Below, piece after piece: positions 40,707 through 49,934 of a DNA stretch of 64,000 nucleotides. Source of the stretch: Clostridiales bacterium (lineage in GTDB: Bacteria > Bacillota > Clostridia > Saccharofermentanales > Saccharofermentanaceae); the NCBI GenBank assembly GCA_017940895.1, contig JAGAXM010000005.1:124001-188000 (forward strand). Reading direction: 5' to 3'. A program made the position numbers and the translations under genes. The notes under the pieces are model-generated. The model saw only the letters and a list, made by a program, of their open reading frames with translations, was not told the DNA's origin and did no database searches. Numbering within the stretch: position 1 is the first letter of the stretch; each line of letters begins with the position of its first letter.

Positions 40707-42086
40707 ATGAAAGTACAGTTCACAGAGACGGTTGTACGTGATGCTCAGCAGTCGCTTATCGCGACCCGTATGCCGTTCTCAGACTTCGAAGACATCCTCG
40801 AGACGATGGACAATGCGGGTTACCACTCTATCGAGTGTTGGGGCGGAGCAACATTTGATTCCTGCCTGCGATTCCTGGATGAGGATCCGTGGGAGAGACT
40901 TCGTAAGATTAAGGCAATTTGTAAGAAGACCCCCCTGCAGATGCTGCTCAGAGGACAGAATATCCTCGGATATAAGCATTATCCAGATGATGTCGTAAGA
41001 CTCTTTGTAAGAAAATCAGCCGAGAACGGCATGGATATCTTCAGAATATTCGATGCCTTGAACGACTTCAGAAACATCGAAGTCGCAGTAGATGAGACAT
41101 TGAAGTGCGGCAAGCACGCTCAGGGCTGTATCTGCTATACTACCAGCCCTGTTCACACAGTAGAAAAGTACGCCGAGATGGGTAAGGAACTTGAGAAGAT
41201 GGGAGTTAACTCCATCTGCATCAAGGACATGGCAGGCATATGCGGACCTCAGGAGGCATATGACCTCGTTAAGGCATTGAAGGCTTCCGTTAAGGTTCCG
41301 ATCTATTTCCACACACACCATACAACAGGTCTCGGCCCCATGACATACCTCAAGGCTATCGAGGCAGGTCTGGACGGTATCGATACAGCTATCTCTCCTA
41401 TGGCAGGCGGTACATCCCAGCCCGCTACAGAGACAATGAAGTATGCTCTTGAGCAGCTCGGATACGAGACAGATCTTGATTCCGCATGCCTCAAGAAGAT
41501 CGCAGATCACTTTGCTCCCATCAAGGACAGATTCCTTAAGGAAGGAATCCTTAATCCGAAGTCCATGGGTATCCGCACGGATATCCTCGAGTATCAGCTC
41601 CCCGGCGGTATGTTCTCCAACATGCTCAAGCAGATGACTGATATGAAGGCTCAGGATAAGTTCGAGGCCGCTCTTGCCGAGATCCCTAACGTTCGTAAGG
41701 ATCTGGGTTACCCGCCTCTCGTTACTCCTATGTCGCAGCTCGTAGGAACACAGGCTGTTAACAATGTCCTTTTCGGTAAGTATAAGAACGTTACCAAGGA
41801 TACAAAGGCTTACCTCAGAGGTGAGTACGGCCGTGCTCCGGGTGAAGTCAACAAGGAGCTCATTTCACAGTTCTGGAAGGACGACGAGATCATTACCTGC
41901 AGATTTGCAGATACTCTCGAGCCCGCTTTCGAGAAGGCTAAGGCCGAGCTCGGCGATAAGGCGAGATGTGACGAGGATGTCCTCTCCTACATCTCCTTCC
42001 CTCAGGTTGCTGAGAAGTTCTTTGCAGCACGTGAAGAGAAGGAATCCAACACAGTTAACTACACGATAGAGAAGAAGGAGGACTGA
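40707..42086 (+). CDS. oadA: Oxaloacetate decarboxylase alpha subunit (carboxyltransferase)
   Basis: The ATG at 40707 follows AAAGGAG (a GTG at 40698 is too close). The 459-residue protein is the carboxyltransferase TIM barrel: TETVVRDAQQSLIATRMPFS at 6-25, GGATFDSCLRFLDEDPWERL, RGQNILGYKHYPDDVV, the metal-binding lysine in CIKDMAGICGP and YFHTHHTTGLGP, then the PYC_OADA helical part. It lacks its own biotin domain, which is encoded separately two genes on. It transfers the carboxyl group of oxaloacetate (or a similar acid) to biotin, giving pyruvate. Confidence 0.95.
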   Translation: MKVQFTETVVRDAQQSLIATRMPFSDFEDILETMDNAGYHSIECWGGATFDSCLRFLDEDPWERLRKIKAICKKTPLQMLLRGQNILGYKHYPDDVVRLFVRKSAENGMDIFRIFDALNDFRNIEVAVDETLKCGKHAQGCICYTTSPVHTVEKYAEMGKELEKMGVNSICIKDMAGICGPQEAYDLVKALKASVKVPIYFHTHHTTGLGPMTYLKAIEAGLDGIDTAISPMAGGTSQPATETMKYALEQLGYETDLDSACLKKIADHFAPIKDRFLKEGILNPKSMGIRTDILEYQLPGGMFSNMLKQMTDMKAQDKFEAALAEIPNVRKDLGYPPLVTPMSQLVGTQAVNNVLFGKYKNVTKDTKAYLRGEYGRAPGEVNKELISQFWKDDEIITCRFADTLEPAFEKAKAELGDKARCDEDVLSYISFPQVAEKFFAAREEKESNTVNYTIEKKED

Positions 42087-42502
42087 TGATGGATATTATC
42101 CGTTATGCCTCTGAGAACGGCGGTGAGACATTCACATTATTCCAGCCCCAGATGGGCACCGGTGATATGTTGATGAATGCCGGCATCGTTATGCTCGTCG
42201 TATTCGGTGTTCTCTTCCTCATGTATATCCTGATCTCCCTTTCGGGTAAGGTTATTGCCGGTATATCCGGTCAGGTTATCAGCGCTTCCAAGAAGGAAGA
42301 ACCTAAGGCCGAGGTGAAGGCTGCTCCTGCAGCACAGACCAAGGCTGAGGATCCGGGTGAGGAGTTCTCTTCCGGAACACTGAAGCTCAAGGGCTGCGAT
42401 GAGAAGACGGCTGCCATGATCATGGCTATCGTTTCCGACAATACGGGAATCCCGCTGTCTGAACTCGTATTCAAGTCGATCAAGCTCGTTGACGAGAAGT
42501 AA
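42086..42502 (+). CDS. oadG: Oxaloacetate decarboxylase gamma chain (OadG)
   Basis: The 138-residue protein has one helix at about 31-55 (NAGIVMLVVFGVLFLMYILI) followed by an Ala/Glu/Pro-rich stretch and a small C-terminal domain (CDEKTAAMIMAIVSDNTGIP). This is the small membrane anchor that binds the alpha subunit to the beta subunit. The first ATG overlaps the oadA stop by one base; a second ATG follows immediately, both near GGAGG. Domain order and context make the call secure although the sequence is poorly conserved in the family. Confidence 0.88.
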   Translation: MMDIIRYASENGGETFTLFQPQMGTGDMLMNAGIVMLVVFGVLFLMYILISLSGKVIAGISGQVISASKKEEPKAEVKAAPAAQTKAEDPGEEFSSGTLKLKGCDEKTAAMIMAIVSDNTGIPLSELVFKSIKLVDEK

Positions 42503-42539
42503 GCTAAGCAAACTTGTTTGCAATTCGAGAGGAATTAAT

Positions 42540-42941
42540 ATGATTTATAAAGTAACAATTAACGATAAAGTCTATGAAGTTGAGGTGGAGAAGGGCAAGG
42601 CGAATCTTCTCAGGACTACTGCAGTTGAGGCGGCTCCCGCTCCCGTTGCAGCAGCACCCGCAGCCGCAGCACCTGCTGCAGCTCCCGCTCCTGCTCCTGC
42701 TGCTCCCGCAGCTTCCGTACAGGCCGGAACAACTCCCGTAAATTCACCTATGCCGGGTACTATCCTCGATGTTAAGGTTGCAGTCGGCCAGGCAGTTAAG
42801 GAGGGTGACCTTGTTGTCATTCTCGAGGCAATGAAGATGGAGAACGAGATCTATGCTCCCTGTGCTGGAACAGTAGCTCAGGTTCTCACAAGCAAGGGCG
42901 CAAGCGTCGATACCGGTGCTCCTCTTGTGACCATTTCATGA
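42540..42941 (+). CDS. Biotin carboxyl carrier subunit of the decarboxylase
   Basis: AGAGGA places the start at 42540 (MIYKVTINDKVYEVEVEKGK), giving 133 residues. After ~35 residues comes a long Ala/Pro hinge (about 36-62) and a biotinyl domain with the target lysine in VVILEAMKMENEIYAP. The flexible hinge lets biotin travel between the alpha subunit's active site and the beta subunit in the membrane. Equivalent carriers are GcdC/MmdC in glutaconyl- and methylmalonyl-CoA decarboxylases. Confidence 0.94.
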   Translation: MIYKVTINDKVYEVEVEKGKANLLRTTAVEAAPAPVAAAPAAAAPAAAPAPAPAAPAASVQAGTTPVNSPMPGTILDVKVAVGQAVKEGDLVVILEAMKMENEIYAPCAGTVAQVLTSKGASVDTGAPLVTIS

Positions 42942-42957
42942 TCACGGAGGTTGGCAC

Positions 42958-44163
42958 ATGATTGAAGTATTACTTGATTTATGGAATAACTCGGGTATAG
43001 CCCAGTTTTTCATAGATGACGGATGGAAAAACGCACTGATGATCTTAGCTGCGTTCGTTCTGTTCTATCTTGCCATCAGAAAAGAGTTCGAGCCTTTGCT
43101 CCTGCTCCCTATCGCATTCGGTATGCTCCTTACGAATCTCCCTTGGCCCGGCGGCGGAATCTTCCACCCCGATTGGTTCAACGGTGAGATCAATTGGGCG
43201 GCCCTCGGCGGCGGATTCGTCGATGCGGCAGGCAACCATATCGAGCCCGGTCTTTTCGACTTCCTTTATATAGGTGTTAAGCTCGATATCTTCCCGTGTC
43301 TTATCTTTATGGCTGTAGGTGCCATGACTGACTTCGGTCCCCTGATCTCAAGACCTTCGTCTTTCTTCATGGGTGCCGGCGCTCAGTTCGGTATCTCTTT
43401 CGCATTCGTAGCAGCCATCCTTCTCGGATTCTCACCTGAGGGTGCGGCTTCCATCGGTATCATAGGCGGTGCTGACGGCCCGACGGCTATCTATCTTACA
43501 AGTAAGCTCGCTCCCGAGCTCCTCGGCGCCATCGCTGTCGCAGCCTATTCGTACATGGCTCTGATCCCGATGATCCAGCCGTTCTTTATGAAGCTTCTTA
43601 CAACTAAGAAGATGCGTAAGGTTAAGATGGAGCAGGCTAGACCCGTATCCAAGATCGAGAAGATCTGCTTCCCTATCATCGTAACTGTAGTATGCGTTCT
43701 GATCCTTCCTTCAGTTGCACCTCTCCTCGGTTGCCTCATGCTCGGCAACCTGTTCAAGGAGTCCGGTGTTACCGACAGACTTTCAGACACAGCTCAGAAT
43801 GCTATGTGTAACACAGTAACCATCATGCTCGGTGTAGCAGTCGGCGGCACAGCCGTAGGCCAGAACTTCTTAAGCGTTCAGACACTGCTTATCATCGGTC
43901 TCGGACTTGCTGCATTCGCATTCGCTACGATCGGCGGTCTTATCATCGGCGACATCATGTATTTTGCTACAAAGGGTAAGATCAATCCTTTGATCGGTGC
44001 GGCAGGTGTTTCCGCTGTTCCTATGGCAGCACGTGTAGCTTCCAAGGTAGGACAGAAGGAGAATCCTTCCAACTTCCTTCTCATGCACGCCATGGGACCG
44101 AACGTTGCAGGTGTTATCGGATCCGCTATCGCAGCAGGTATCCTTCTTACACTGTTCGGCTGA
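42958..44163 (+). CDS. oadB: Sodium-translocating decarboxylase beta subunit
   Basis: The 401-residue protein has nine or more helices and the family's core motif IGIIGGADGPTAIYLTS with the sodium-binding aspartate, plus GQNFLSVQTLLIIGLGL and a conserved NPLIGAAGVSAVPMAARVA. It removes CO2 from carboxybiotin and drives two Na+ out of the cell. Together with OadA, OadG and the biotin carrier it makes a complete primary sodium pump, which in anaerobes powers sodium-coupled uptake such as the Na/Pi and GPH transporters of this window. ACGGAGG precedes the ATG; a strong terminator follows. Confidence 0.96.
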   Translation: MIEVLLDLWNNSGIAQFFIDDGWKNALMILAAFVLFYLAIRKEFEPLLLLPIAFGMLLTNLPWPGGGIFHPDWFNGEINWAALGGGFVDAAGNHIEPGLFDFLYIGVKLDIFPCLIFMAVGAMTDFGPLISRPSSFFMGAGAQFGISFAFVAAILLGFSPEGAASIGIIGGADGPTAIYLTSKLAPELLGAIAVAAYSYMALIPMIQPFFMKLLTTKKMRKVKMEQARPVSKIEKICFPIIVTVVCVLILPSVAPLLGCLMLGNLFKESGVTDRLSDTAQNAMCNTVTIMLGVAVGGTAVGQNFLSVQTLLIIGLGLAAFAFATIGGLIIGDIMYFATKGKINPLIGAAGVSAVPMAARVASKVGQKENPSNFLLMHAMGPNVAGVIGSAIAAGILLTLFG

Positions 44164-44194
44164 TAAGAGCTTAAGGTCATTAATTAAAAGACAA

Positions 44195-44223
44195 AAAGAA
44201 GGCGTCCGTCGGGCGCCTTCTTT
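44195..44223. terminator. Bidirectional terminator between oadB and the minus-strand small gene
   Basis: AAAGAAGGCG (44195-44204) pairs with CGCCTTCTTT (44214-44223), extended through T-G, C-G and C-G pairs to a three-base loop. On the plus strand TTTAT follows; on the minus strand TTTTTGTCTTTT follows, so it can stop transcripts from both sides. Confidence 0.85.
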
Positions 44224-44244
44224 ATGTTAATCCGAAACTCAGAC

Positions 44245-44490
44245 TCAGATGGAATCGTATATCTTGGTTACCATGGCGATAACCTGATCGCGTGTAATAT
44301 ACTTGTTCAGATAAGAACGCAGATAGTCACATGCGAGATTAATGCATACCTCCAAAGTTGCTCCTGCGTCCTTGTTATTACGAATAAATTCTGCAACGAG
44401 CTTGCGGCAGCCGCTTTTGTATAATAAAAGTGGCACGAAAGCAACCTGTGATTGGTGGTTTGAAGATGCCTTGCTTTGTATATTGTTCAC
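44245..44490 (-). CDS. Possible small protein of unknown function
   Basis: An 81-residue minus-strand frame from a GTG at 44490 ends 21 bp before a terminator that also works on this strand. The C-terminal half (LVAEFIRNNKDAGATLEVC, then DYLRSYLNKYITRDQVIAM) looks like a real helical protein. No ribosome binding site is found for the GTG; a TTG near 44355 has AGGAG and would give only 36 residues. It fills the 340-bp gap between oadB and the XRE gene. No family is recognised. Confidence 0.4.
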   Translation of the reverse strand: MNNIQSKASSNHQSQVAFVPLLLYKSGCRKLVAEFIRNNKDAGATLEVCINLACDYLRSYLNKYITRDQVIAMVTKIYDSI

Positions 44491-44502
44491 GGAGGTGATG
44501 AA

Positions 44503-45174
44503 ATGATCTTTTCCGAGAAACTTCAGATATTAAGAAAGAATAAGGGATTAACGCAGGAAGCGCTCGCAGATAAGCTTGGCGTATCAAGGCAGGCTGTAGC
44601 CAAGTGGGAGGCGGGACAGGTCTATCCCGACATCTCTAATCTTATACAGATCAGCGATCTTATGAATGTCAGCGTTGATTATCTGGTCAAGGATCAGGAC
44701 TGCTCGGTCAGCGTTAAGCCGCAGACAGCGACTGATCTTGATGAATTGATCGCGTTCCGTCTCGAAGCCAATGTCCATACTTATGCCAATTTCGAGAATG
44801 AGGTTGATGCCACAAGACCCGGATCACACGATTACAGATATGAGAACGGAAGATTCATGTACCATGATACATACGTCGGAGGCGAAGAGTTCGCAGGGGA
44901 AGAGGCTGTTTGGAAAGACAGTGTGACAGTTTATGCGATGAACTATATGGGAAGGGTGCTCTCAGACGGCTTCAGCGGTAATTTCCTGAAAGAAGCTCTC
45001 CGTGCAGCTGATGTGAAGATGCCGTACAGGGGCCCCGAGTTATATCAGTCGGGCGAATATACTTACCGCTGCAAAGTTACGGGAGACTTTATTTGGTTCC
45101 AGGGTTATGAGGAGATCTATAAGGAAGACACCAAGGTTTACGAGTGCGTCTTTCACGGCGGTCTTGTCAGATGA
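44503..45174 (+). CDS. XRE-family regulator with DUF5680 domain
   Basis: GGAGGTG selects the ATG at 44503 (MIFSEKLQILRKNKGLTQEA), giving 223 residues. The helix-turn-helix covers 1-60 (LTQEALADKLGVSRQAVAKW, then YPDISNLIQISDLMNVSVDY). The C-terminal ~145 residues are a DUF5680 domain (GSHDYRYENGRFMYHDTYVG, then WFQGYEEIYKEDTKVYECVF), found on many XRE proteins of Clostridia and probably a ligand-sensing fold. Its target genes are unknown. It lies just before the rpsL promoter but is a separate unit. Confidence 0.9.
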   Translation: MIFSEKLQILRKNKGLTQEALADKLGVSRQAVAKWEAGQVYPDISNLIQISDLMNVSVDYLVKDQDCSVSVKPQTATDLDELIAFRLEANVHTYANFENEVDATRPGSHDYRYENGRFMYHDTYVGGEEFAGEEAVWKDSVTVYAMNYMGRVLSDGFSGNFLKEALRAADVKMPYRGPELYQSGEYTYRCKVTGDFIWFQGYEEIYKEDTKVYECVFHGGLVR

Positions 45175-45178
45175 ATAC

Positions 45179-45337
45179 TGATGTATAATAACGGCGAAGT
45201 GCTCGGACTCAATTAATACGGGCTTTTAAAAAGCCCCTTTACATTATTTCAAAGCGGGTGTACACTTAATTGCTTTTCGCATAGGGGCTTAATGCGCCCT
45301 TTTGCAGGAAGAAATACTTTAGAAAGGAGATGTATTG
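45179..45337 (+). promoter_or_regulatory. rpsL promoter (TGATGTATAAT) and structured leader
   Basis: TATAAT at 45184-45189 has no strong -35 box. Transcription from about 45196 gives a ~140-base leader before rpsL. It contains a hairpin GGGCTTTT/AAAAGCCC (45220-45236) with a C-T-T-T run after it and a second, weaker GC-rich stem near 45283-45300. The first is terminator-like, so the leader may attenuate the str operon or simply end transcripts of the XRE gene. Confidence 0.5.
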
Positions 45338-45766
45338 ATGCCGACGTTCAATCAATTGGTAAAGTCGGGAAGACACGACAAGACATATAAGTCTGCGTCC
45401 CCGGCTCTGCAGGCAGGAATCAACACGATCCACAACAAGGAGACGCAGGTTTTCGCTCCCCAGAAGCGTGGCGTGTGCACAGTTGTTAAGACAACTACAC
45501 CTAAGAAGCCTAATTCCGCTCTTCGTAAGGTTGCCCGTGTACGTTTAACAAACGGCTACGAGGTTACAGCTTACATTCCCGGAATCGGCCACAATCTGCA
45601 GGAGCACTCCGTTGTTCTCATCAGAGGCGGACGTGTAAAGGATCTCCCTGGTGTTCGTTACCACATCATCAGAGGAACTCTTGATACAGCAGGTGTCGCT
45701 AACCGTATGCAGGGCAGATCCAAGTACGGTGCTAAGAAGCCGAAGGCTGCTAAGGTTAAGAAGTGA
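45338..45766 (+). CDS. rpsL: 30S ribosomal protein S12
   Basis: The 142-residue protein starts [12 protein letters not shown] after AAAGGAGATG; the preceding TTG is not needed. The decoding-centre loop [17 protein letters not shown] with the lysine altered in streptomycin resistance is wild type, as is [14 protein letters not shown]. Between SPALQ and PQKRGVC there is an insertion of about 15 residues ([15 protein letters not shown]), a known trait of S12 in many Clostridia, so not a mutation. First gene of the str operon. Confidence 0.98.
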   Translation: MPTFNQLVKSGRHDKTYKSASPALQAGINTIHNKETQVFAPQKRGVCTVVKTTTPKKPNSALRKVARVRLTNGYEVTAYIPGIGHNLQEHSVVLIRGGRVKDLPGVRYHIIRGTLDTAGVANRMQGRSKYGAKKPKAAKVKK

Positions 45767-45922
45767 TCCTATTTAAGTAGGATTGGACAAATTAAGTGAT
45801 CAGTACATTGTTCATAAAAGGGACATTGCTACTTGACCGCACAACACGTGTCCAAAGGCAAAACTGAAACGTGAGTACCTATGGTTTCAGAAAACTGAAT
45901 ATCATGCAAGGAGGGAAGCAAA
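45767..45922 (+). other. 156-bp structured spacer between rpsL and rpsG
   Basis: This is long for an S12-S7 gap. It holds three inverted repeats: ATCCTA/TAGGAT right after the rpsL stop, GGACA (45821-45825)/TGTCC (45849-45853), and CTGAAAC (45864-45870)/GTTTCAG (45884-45890) just before the rpsG ribosome binding site. None has a T tail. It could be a site for S7 feedback or an RNA-processing point. No gene is seen. Confidence 0.35.
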
Positions 45923-46393
45923 GTGCCAAGAAAGGGCAATATCCCAGTTAGAAAAGTGCTCCCGGATCCGCTCTATAACGATGTAAGAGTTTCCAAGCTC
46001 ATCAACAACGTTATGCTCGACGGTAAGAAGGGACTTGCACAGAAGATCGTCTACGATGCCTTTGATTCAATCAAAGAGAAGACAGGCGAGCAGCCTATTG
46101 ATGTATTCAATAAGGCTCTTGAGAACGTAATGCCTCAGCTTGAGTGTAAGGCAAGACGTGTAGGTGGTGCCAACTATCAGGTACCTATCGACGTAAGACC
46201 TGAGAGAAGACTTACATTGGGTCTCCGCTGGATCGTTGCTTTTGCAAGAACCAGAAGCGAGAAGACAATGAAGGAAAGACTCGCAGCTGAGCTCATGGAT
46301 GCAGCTAACGGTGCAGGCGGCGCATTCAAGAGAAAAGAAGAAATGCACAGAATGGCAGATGCTAACAGAGCATTTGCTCATTACAAGTGGTAA
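45923..46393 (+). CDS. rpsG: 30S ribosomal protein S7
   Basis: The 156-residue protein starts with GTG (encoded [20 protein letters not shown]) after AGGAGGG. Family features are complete: [40 protein letters not shown] and [14 protein letters not shown]7 starts assembly of the 30S head and, in E. coli, represses its own operon. The GTG start may lower its translation relative to S12. fusA follows 20 bp on. Confidence 0.98.
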   Translation: MPRKGNIPVRKVLPDPLYNDVRVSKLINNVMLDGKKGLAQKIVYDAFDSIKEKTGEQPIDVFNKALENVMPQLECKARRVGGANYQVPIDVRPERRLTLGLRWIVAFARTRSEKTMKERLAAELMDAANGAGGAFKRKEEMHRMADANRAFAHYKW

Positions 46394-46413
46394 TCGATAA
46401 GGAGTTATGACAC

Positions 46414-48480
46414 ATGAATAGAGAATATCCTCTCGAGAAAACGAGAAATATCGGTATCATGGCTCATATCGATGCAGGTAAGACAACTACAACAGAGCGT
46501 ATCCTCTACTACACAGGTATCAACCGTGTATTGGGAGAGGTTCACGACGGTGCAGCTACGATGGACTGGATGGTTCAGGAGCAGGAGAGAGGAATCACGA
46601 TTACTTCCGCTGCTACAACAGCTCCTTGGAAGGGCAACAGAATCAACATCATCGATACTCCCGGACACGTTGACTTCACAGTTGAGGTTGAAAGATCTCT
46701 CCGTGTTCTCGACGGCGCTGTTACGGTTATGTCTGCAAGAGGAGGCGTTGAGCCTCAGACAGAGACTGTATGGAGACAGGCAGAGCACTACGGTGTTCCC
46801 CGTATGGTATTCGTCAACAAGATGGATATCGTCGGAGCTGACTTCTTCCATGTAGTAGATATGATCAAGGACCGTCTTAAGAACGAGTCCGTTGCTATCC
46901 AGGTACCTATCGGTAAGGAAGACACATTCTCAGGTATCATCGACCTTATGACGATGAAGGCTGAGGTCTACTTAAGCGAAGACGGTAAGGAATACGAGGA
47001 AAGAGATGTTCCTGAGGACATGCTCGACTTCGCTAAGGCAAAGAGAGAAGAGATGGTTGAGAAGATCGCCGAGACAGACGATGAACTCACAATGAAGTAC
47101 TTGGACGGAGAGGAACTCTCCATCGAAGAACTCAAGGCTGCTCTTCGTAAGGCAACTGTAGAGTGTAAGCTCATCCCTGTTACTTGCGGTACTTCACTGC
47201 GTAACAAGGGTGTTCAGCTTCTCCTTGATGCTATCATCGACTACATGCCTTCTCCTCTTGACGTTCCTGCCATCAAGGGTGTTAACCCTGAGACAAACGA
47301 AGAGGAAGAGAGACCTTCTTCTGACGAAGAGCCTTTCGCAGCTCTTGCTTTCAAGATCGCGACAGACCCCTTCGTAGGAAAGCTCTGCTTCTTCCGTGTA
47401 TACTCCGGTGTTCTTACAGCTGGTTCTTATGTACTTAATGCCGGTAAGAATAAGAAGGAGAGAATCGGACGTATCGTTCAGATGCACGCTAACGATCGTA
47501 AGGAGATCACAGAAGTATTCTCCGGAGATATCGCTGCAGCTATCGGACTTAAGCTCACAACAACAGGTGACACACTCTGCGATGAGGATCATCCTATTGT
47601 TCTTGAGTCCATGGAATTCCCTGAGCCGGTTATCGAAGAGGCTATCGAGCCTAAGAGCCGTGCATCCCAGGAGAAGATGATCATTGCTTTGCAGAAGCTT
47701 GCAGAAGAAGATCCTACATTCCGTACTTATACAAACCAGGAGACAGGACAGACGATCATTGCCGGTATGGGTGAGCTTCACCTCGACATCATCGTTGACC
47801 GTCTCATCCGTGAGTTTAAGGTAGAGGCTAACATCGGTGCTCCTCAGGTTTCCTATAAGGAGACAATCACGAAGACTGTTGAAGCTCAGGGTAAGTTCGT
47901 TCGTCAGTCCGGTGGTCACGGTCAGTACGGTGACTGCTGGTTGAGACTCGAGCCCCGTGAGCCCGGTGCAGGTTATGAGTTCGTCAACGAGACAGTTGGC
48001 GGATCCATTCCTAAGGAGTTCATCGCTCCTATCGATGCCGGTGTTCGTGAAGCTATGCAGGCAGGTGTACTCGGTGGTTACCCTGTAGTAGACGTTAAGG
48101 TTACCGTATTCGACGGTTCCTTCCACGATGTCGACTCTTCAGAGACTGCATTTAAGATTGCAGGATCCATGGGATTCAAGGCTGGTATGCAGAAGGCTGC
48201 TCCCGCACTTCTTGAGCCTATCATGAAGGTTGACGTTGAGGTTCCGGATGATTATCTCGGAGACGTTATCGGTGGTCTGAATGCCCGTCGTGGTGCGATC
48301 AAGGAGATCGAGCCTATGAACGGAACACAGCAGATTCATGCAGAGGTACCTCTTGCGAACATGTTCGGTTATGCTACTGACCTCCGTTCCTCAACACAGG
48401 GACGTGGAACGTTCATAATGCAGATCTCGCACTTCGCACCTTGTCCGAAGAGCATCATGGAAGAAATTTTAAAGAAGTAA
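46414..48480 (+). CDS. fusA: Elongation factor G
   Basis: At 688 residues it is the standard EF-G length. GTPase motifs: [20 protein letters not shown] (G1), [10 protein letters not shown] (switch I end), [11 protein letters not shown] (G3) and FVNKMD (G4). Domains II-V follow, with the domain IV tip around [12 protein letters not shown]. It drives translocation of tRNA and mRNA, and ribosome recycling. AAGGAG precedes the ATG. The sequence lacks FusB-like changes, and nothing odd is seen. Confidence 0.98.
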   Translation: MNREYPLEKTRNIGIMAHIDAGKTTTTERILYYTGINRVLGEVHDGAATMDWMVQEQERGITITSAATTAPWKGNRINIIDTPGHVDFTVEVERSLRVLDGAVTVMSARGGVEPQTETVWRQAEHYGVPRMVFVNKMDIVGADFFHVVDMIKDRLKNESVAIQVPIGKEDTFSGIIDLMTMKAEVYLSEDGKEYEERDVPEDMLDFAKAKREEMVEKIAETDDELTMKYLDGEELSIEELKAALRKATVECKLIPVTCGTSLRNKGVQLLLDAIIDYMPSPLDVPAIKGVNPETNEEEERPSSDEEPFAALAFKIATDPFVGKLCFFRVYSGVLTAGSYVLNAGKNKKERIGRIVQMHANDRKEITEVFSGDIAAAIGLKLTTTGDTLCDEDHPIVLESMEFPEPVIEEAIEPKSRASQEKMIIALQKLAEEDPTFRTYTNQETGQTIIAGMGELHLDIIVDRLIREFKVEANIGAPQVSYKETITKTVEAQGKFVRQSGGHGQYGDCWLRLEPREPGAGYEFVNETVGGSIPKEFIAPIDAGVREAMQAGVLGGYPVVDVKVTVFDGSFHDVDSSETAFKIAGSMGFKAGMQKAAPALLEPIMKVDVEVPDDYLGDVIGGLNARRGAIKEIEPMNGTQQIHAEVPLANMFGYATDLRSSTQGRGTFIMQISHFAPCPKSIMEEILKK

Positions 48481-48509
48481 TTATTCGGCTTTGTCGGGCG
48501 GCAGTACAC

Positions 48510-48538
48510 TTGAAAAATGAGTGTTTTACTTGTAGAAT
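48510..48538 (+). promoter_or_regulatory. Promoter of tuf
   Basis: TTGAAA (48510-48515), 17-bp spacer, TAGAAT (48533-48538). It lies between fusA and tuf and would give tuf an additional ~73-base-leader transcript, as expected for a gene needed in higher amounts than the rest of the operon. Confidence 0.7.
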
Positions 48539-48617
48539 AGTTGCTGTCGCTTGATTAAAAGCTGATAAAGAGAAAATGATCTACGGATCAACAGAATTCT
48601 TAGGAGGAATTTAAACA

Positions 48618-49820
48618 ATGGCTAAGGAAAAGTTCGTACGTAACAAGCCGCACGTAAACATCGGAACAATTGGTCACGTTGACCACGGTAAGACAACTCT
48701 TACAGCTGCAATCACAAAGGTTCTCGCTATGAAGGGCGGAGCTGAGTTCAAGGACTATGGTAACATCGACTCCGCACCGGAGGAGAGAGCTCGTGGAATC
48801 ACGATCAACACAGCTCACGTTGAGTATGAGACAGAGACACGTCACTATGCACACGTTGACTGCCCCGGTCACGCTGACTATGTTAAGAACATGATTACTG
48901 GTGCTGCTCAGATGGACGGTGCTATCCTCGTAGTTTCCGCTTCTGACGGCCCGATGCCCCAGACAAGAGAGCACATCCTTCTCGCTAGACAGGTTGGCGT
49001 TCCTTATATCGTAGTATTCATGAACAAGTGTGATCAGGTTGATGACGAGGAGCTCCTCGAGCTCGTTGAGATGGATATCAGAGACCTCCTCAACCAGTAT
49101 GAGTTCCCTGGTGATGACACACCTATCATCAGAGGTTCTGCTCTTGCAGCTCTTGAGTCTTCTTCTACAGATCCTTCTGCTCCTGAGTATGCTCCTATCG
49201 TTGAGCTCATGCAGGCAGTTGACGATTATATCGCTACACCTGAGAGACCTACAGACAAGCCTTTCCTTATGCCTGTTGAGGACGTATTCACAATCACAGG
49301 TCGTGGAACAGTTGCTACAGGCCGTCTCGAGAGAGGTATTGTTAAGGTTGGTGACGCTGCTGAGATCGTTGGTCTCGAGGACGAGCCTAAGTCCACAACT
49401 ATCACAGGTGTTGAGATGTTCCGTAAGATGATGGATCAGGCTGAGGCCGGTGATAACATCGGATGCCTCCTCCGTGGTATCGATCGTAAGGAAGTTGAGA
49501 GAGGCCAGGTTATCGCTAAGCCCGGTTCTGTTACACCTCACACAAAGTTCGAGGGTCAGGTTTACGTTCTTACAAAGGACGAGGGCGGACGTCATAAGCC
49601 CTTCTTCGATGGATATCGTCCTCAGTTCTACTTCAGAACAACAGACGTTACAGGTGTTGCTCACCTTCCCGAGGGTACAGAAATGTGCATGCCCGGTGAC
49701 CACGTAACAATCTCTGTTGAGCTCATCACTCCTATCGCTATGGAGCAGGGCCTCAAGTTCGCTATCCGTGAGGGTGGCCACACAGTTGGTGCTGGTACAG
49801 TTTCTAAGATCATCGAGTAA
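48618..49820 (+). CDS. tuf: Elongation factor Tu
   Basis: The 400-residue protein has all EF-Tu motifs: [20 protein letters not shown] (G1), [14 protein letters not shown] (switch I), [20 protein letters not shown] (G3), MNKCDQVDD (G4) and the domain II/III sequence [13 protein letters not shown]. It brings aminoacyl-tRNA to the ribosome. TAGGAGGAA is an ideal ribosome binding site. Codon choice is strongly biased, with CTC/CTT for Leu and GTT for Val, as for a highly expressed gene. A strong terminator ends the str operon. Confidence 0.99.
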   Translation: MAKEKFVRNKPHVNIGTIGHVDHGKTTLTAAITKVLAMKGGAEFKDYGNIDSAPEERARGITINTAHVEYETETRHYAHVDCPGHADYVKNMITGAAQMDGAILVVSASDGPMPQTREHILLARQVGVPYIVVFMNKCDQVDDEELLELVEMDIRDLLNQYEFPGDDTPIIRGSALAALESSSTDPSAPEYAPIVELMQAVDDYIATPERPTDKPFLMPVEDVFTITGRGTVATGRLERGIVKVGDAAEIVGLEDEPKSTTITGVEMFRKMMDQAEAGDNIGCLLRGIDRKEVERGQVIAKPGSVTPHTKFEGQVYVLTKDEGGRHKPFFDGYRPQFYFRTTDVTGVAHLPEGTEMCMPGDHVTISVELITPIAMEQGLKFAIREGGHTVGAGTVSKIIE

Positions 49821-49846
49821 TCGATCATCTTAAATCAGACTTAATT

Positions 49847-49873
49847 AAGGCTCCGGATTATCCGGAGCCTTTT
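49847..49873 (+). terminator. Terminator of the str operon
   Basis: AAGGCTCCGGA (49847-49857) and TCCGGAGCCTT (49861-49871) form a perfect 11-bp stem with loop TTA, followed by TT. It lies 27 bp after the tuf stop. Confidence 0.93.
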
Positions 49874-49921
49874 CTAATGAAAAATTTACATTCTCGAAAA
49901 GATTATTCCTATCCTTGTATA

Positions 49922-49927
49922 TATAAT
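49922..49927 (+). promoter_or_regulatory. -10 box TATAAT, 7 bases before the FIST-GGDEF start
   Basis: TATAAT ends seven bases before the ATG at 49935, and the bases between (TACAAGT) hold no ribosome binding site. This is another likely leaderless message. Confidence 0.5.
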
Positions 49928-49934
49928 TACAAGT

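Noticed and set aside
45340..45470. S12 insertion as a mutation or horizontal transfer
   Set aside because: The ~15-residue insertion after SPALQ is found in many Clostridia S12 proteins and is normal for the class.
47194..48126. 310-residue minus-strand frame opposite fusA
   Set aside because: Same codon-bias artefact as with tuf.
48600..49781. 393-residue minus-strand frame opposite tuf
   Set aside because: Antisense artefact of the strong codon bias of tuf; repeats of Ser/Leu/Cys, no domain.
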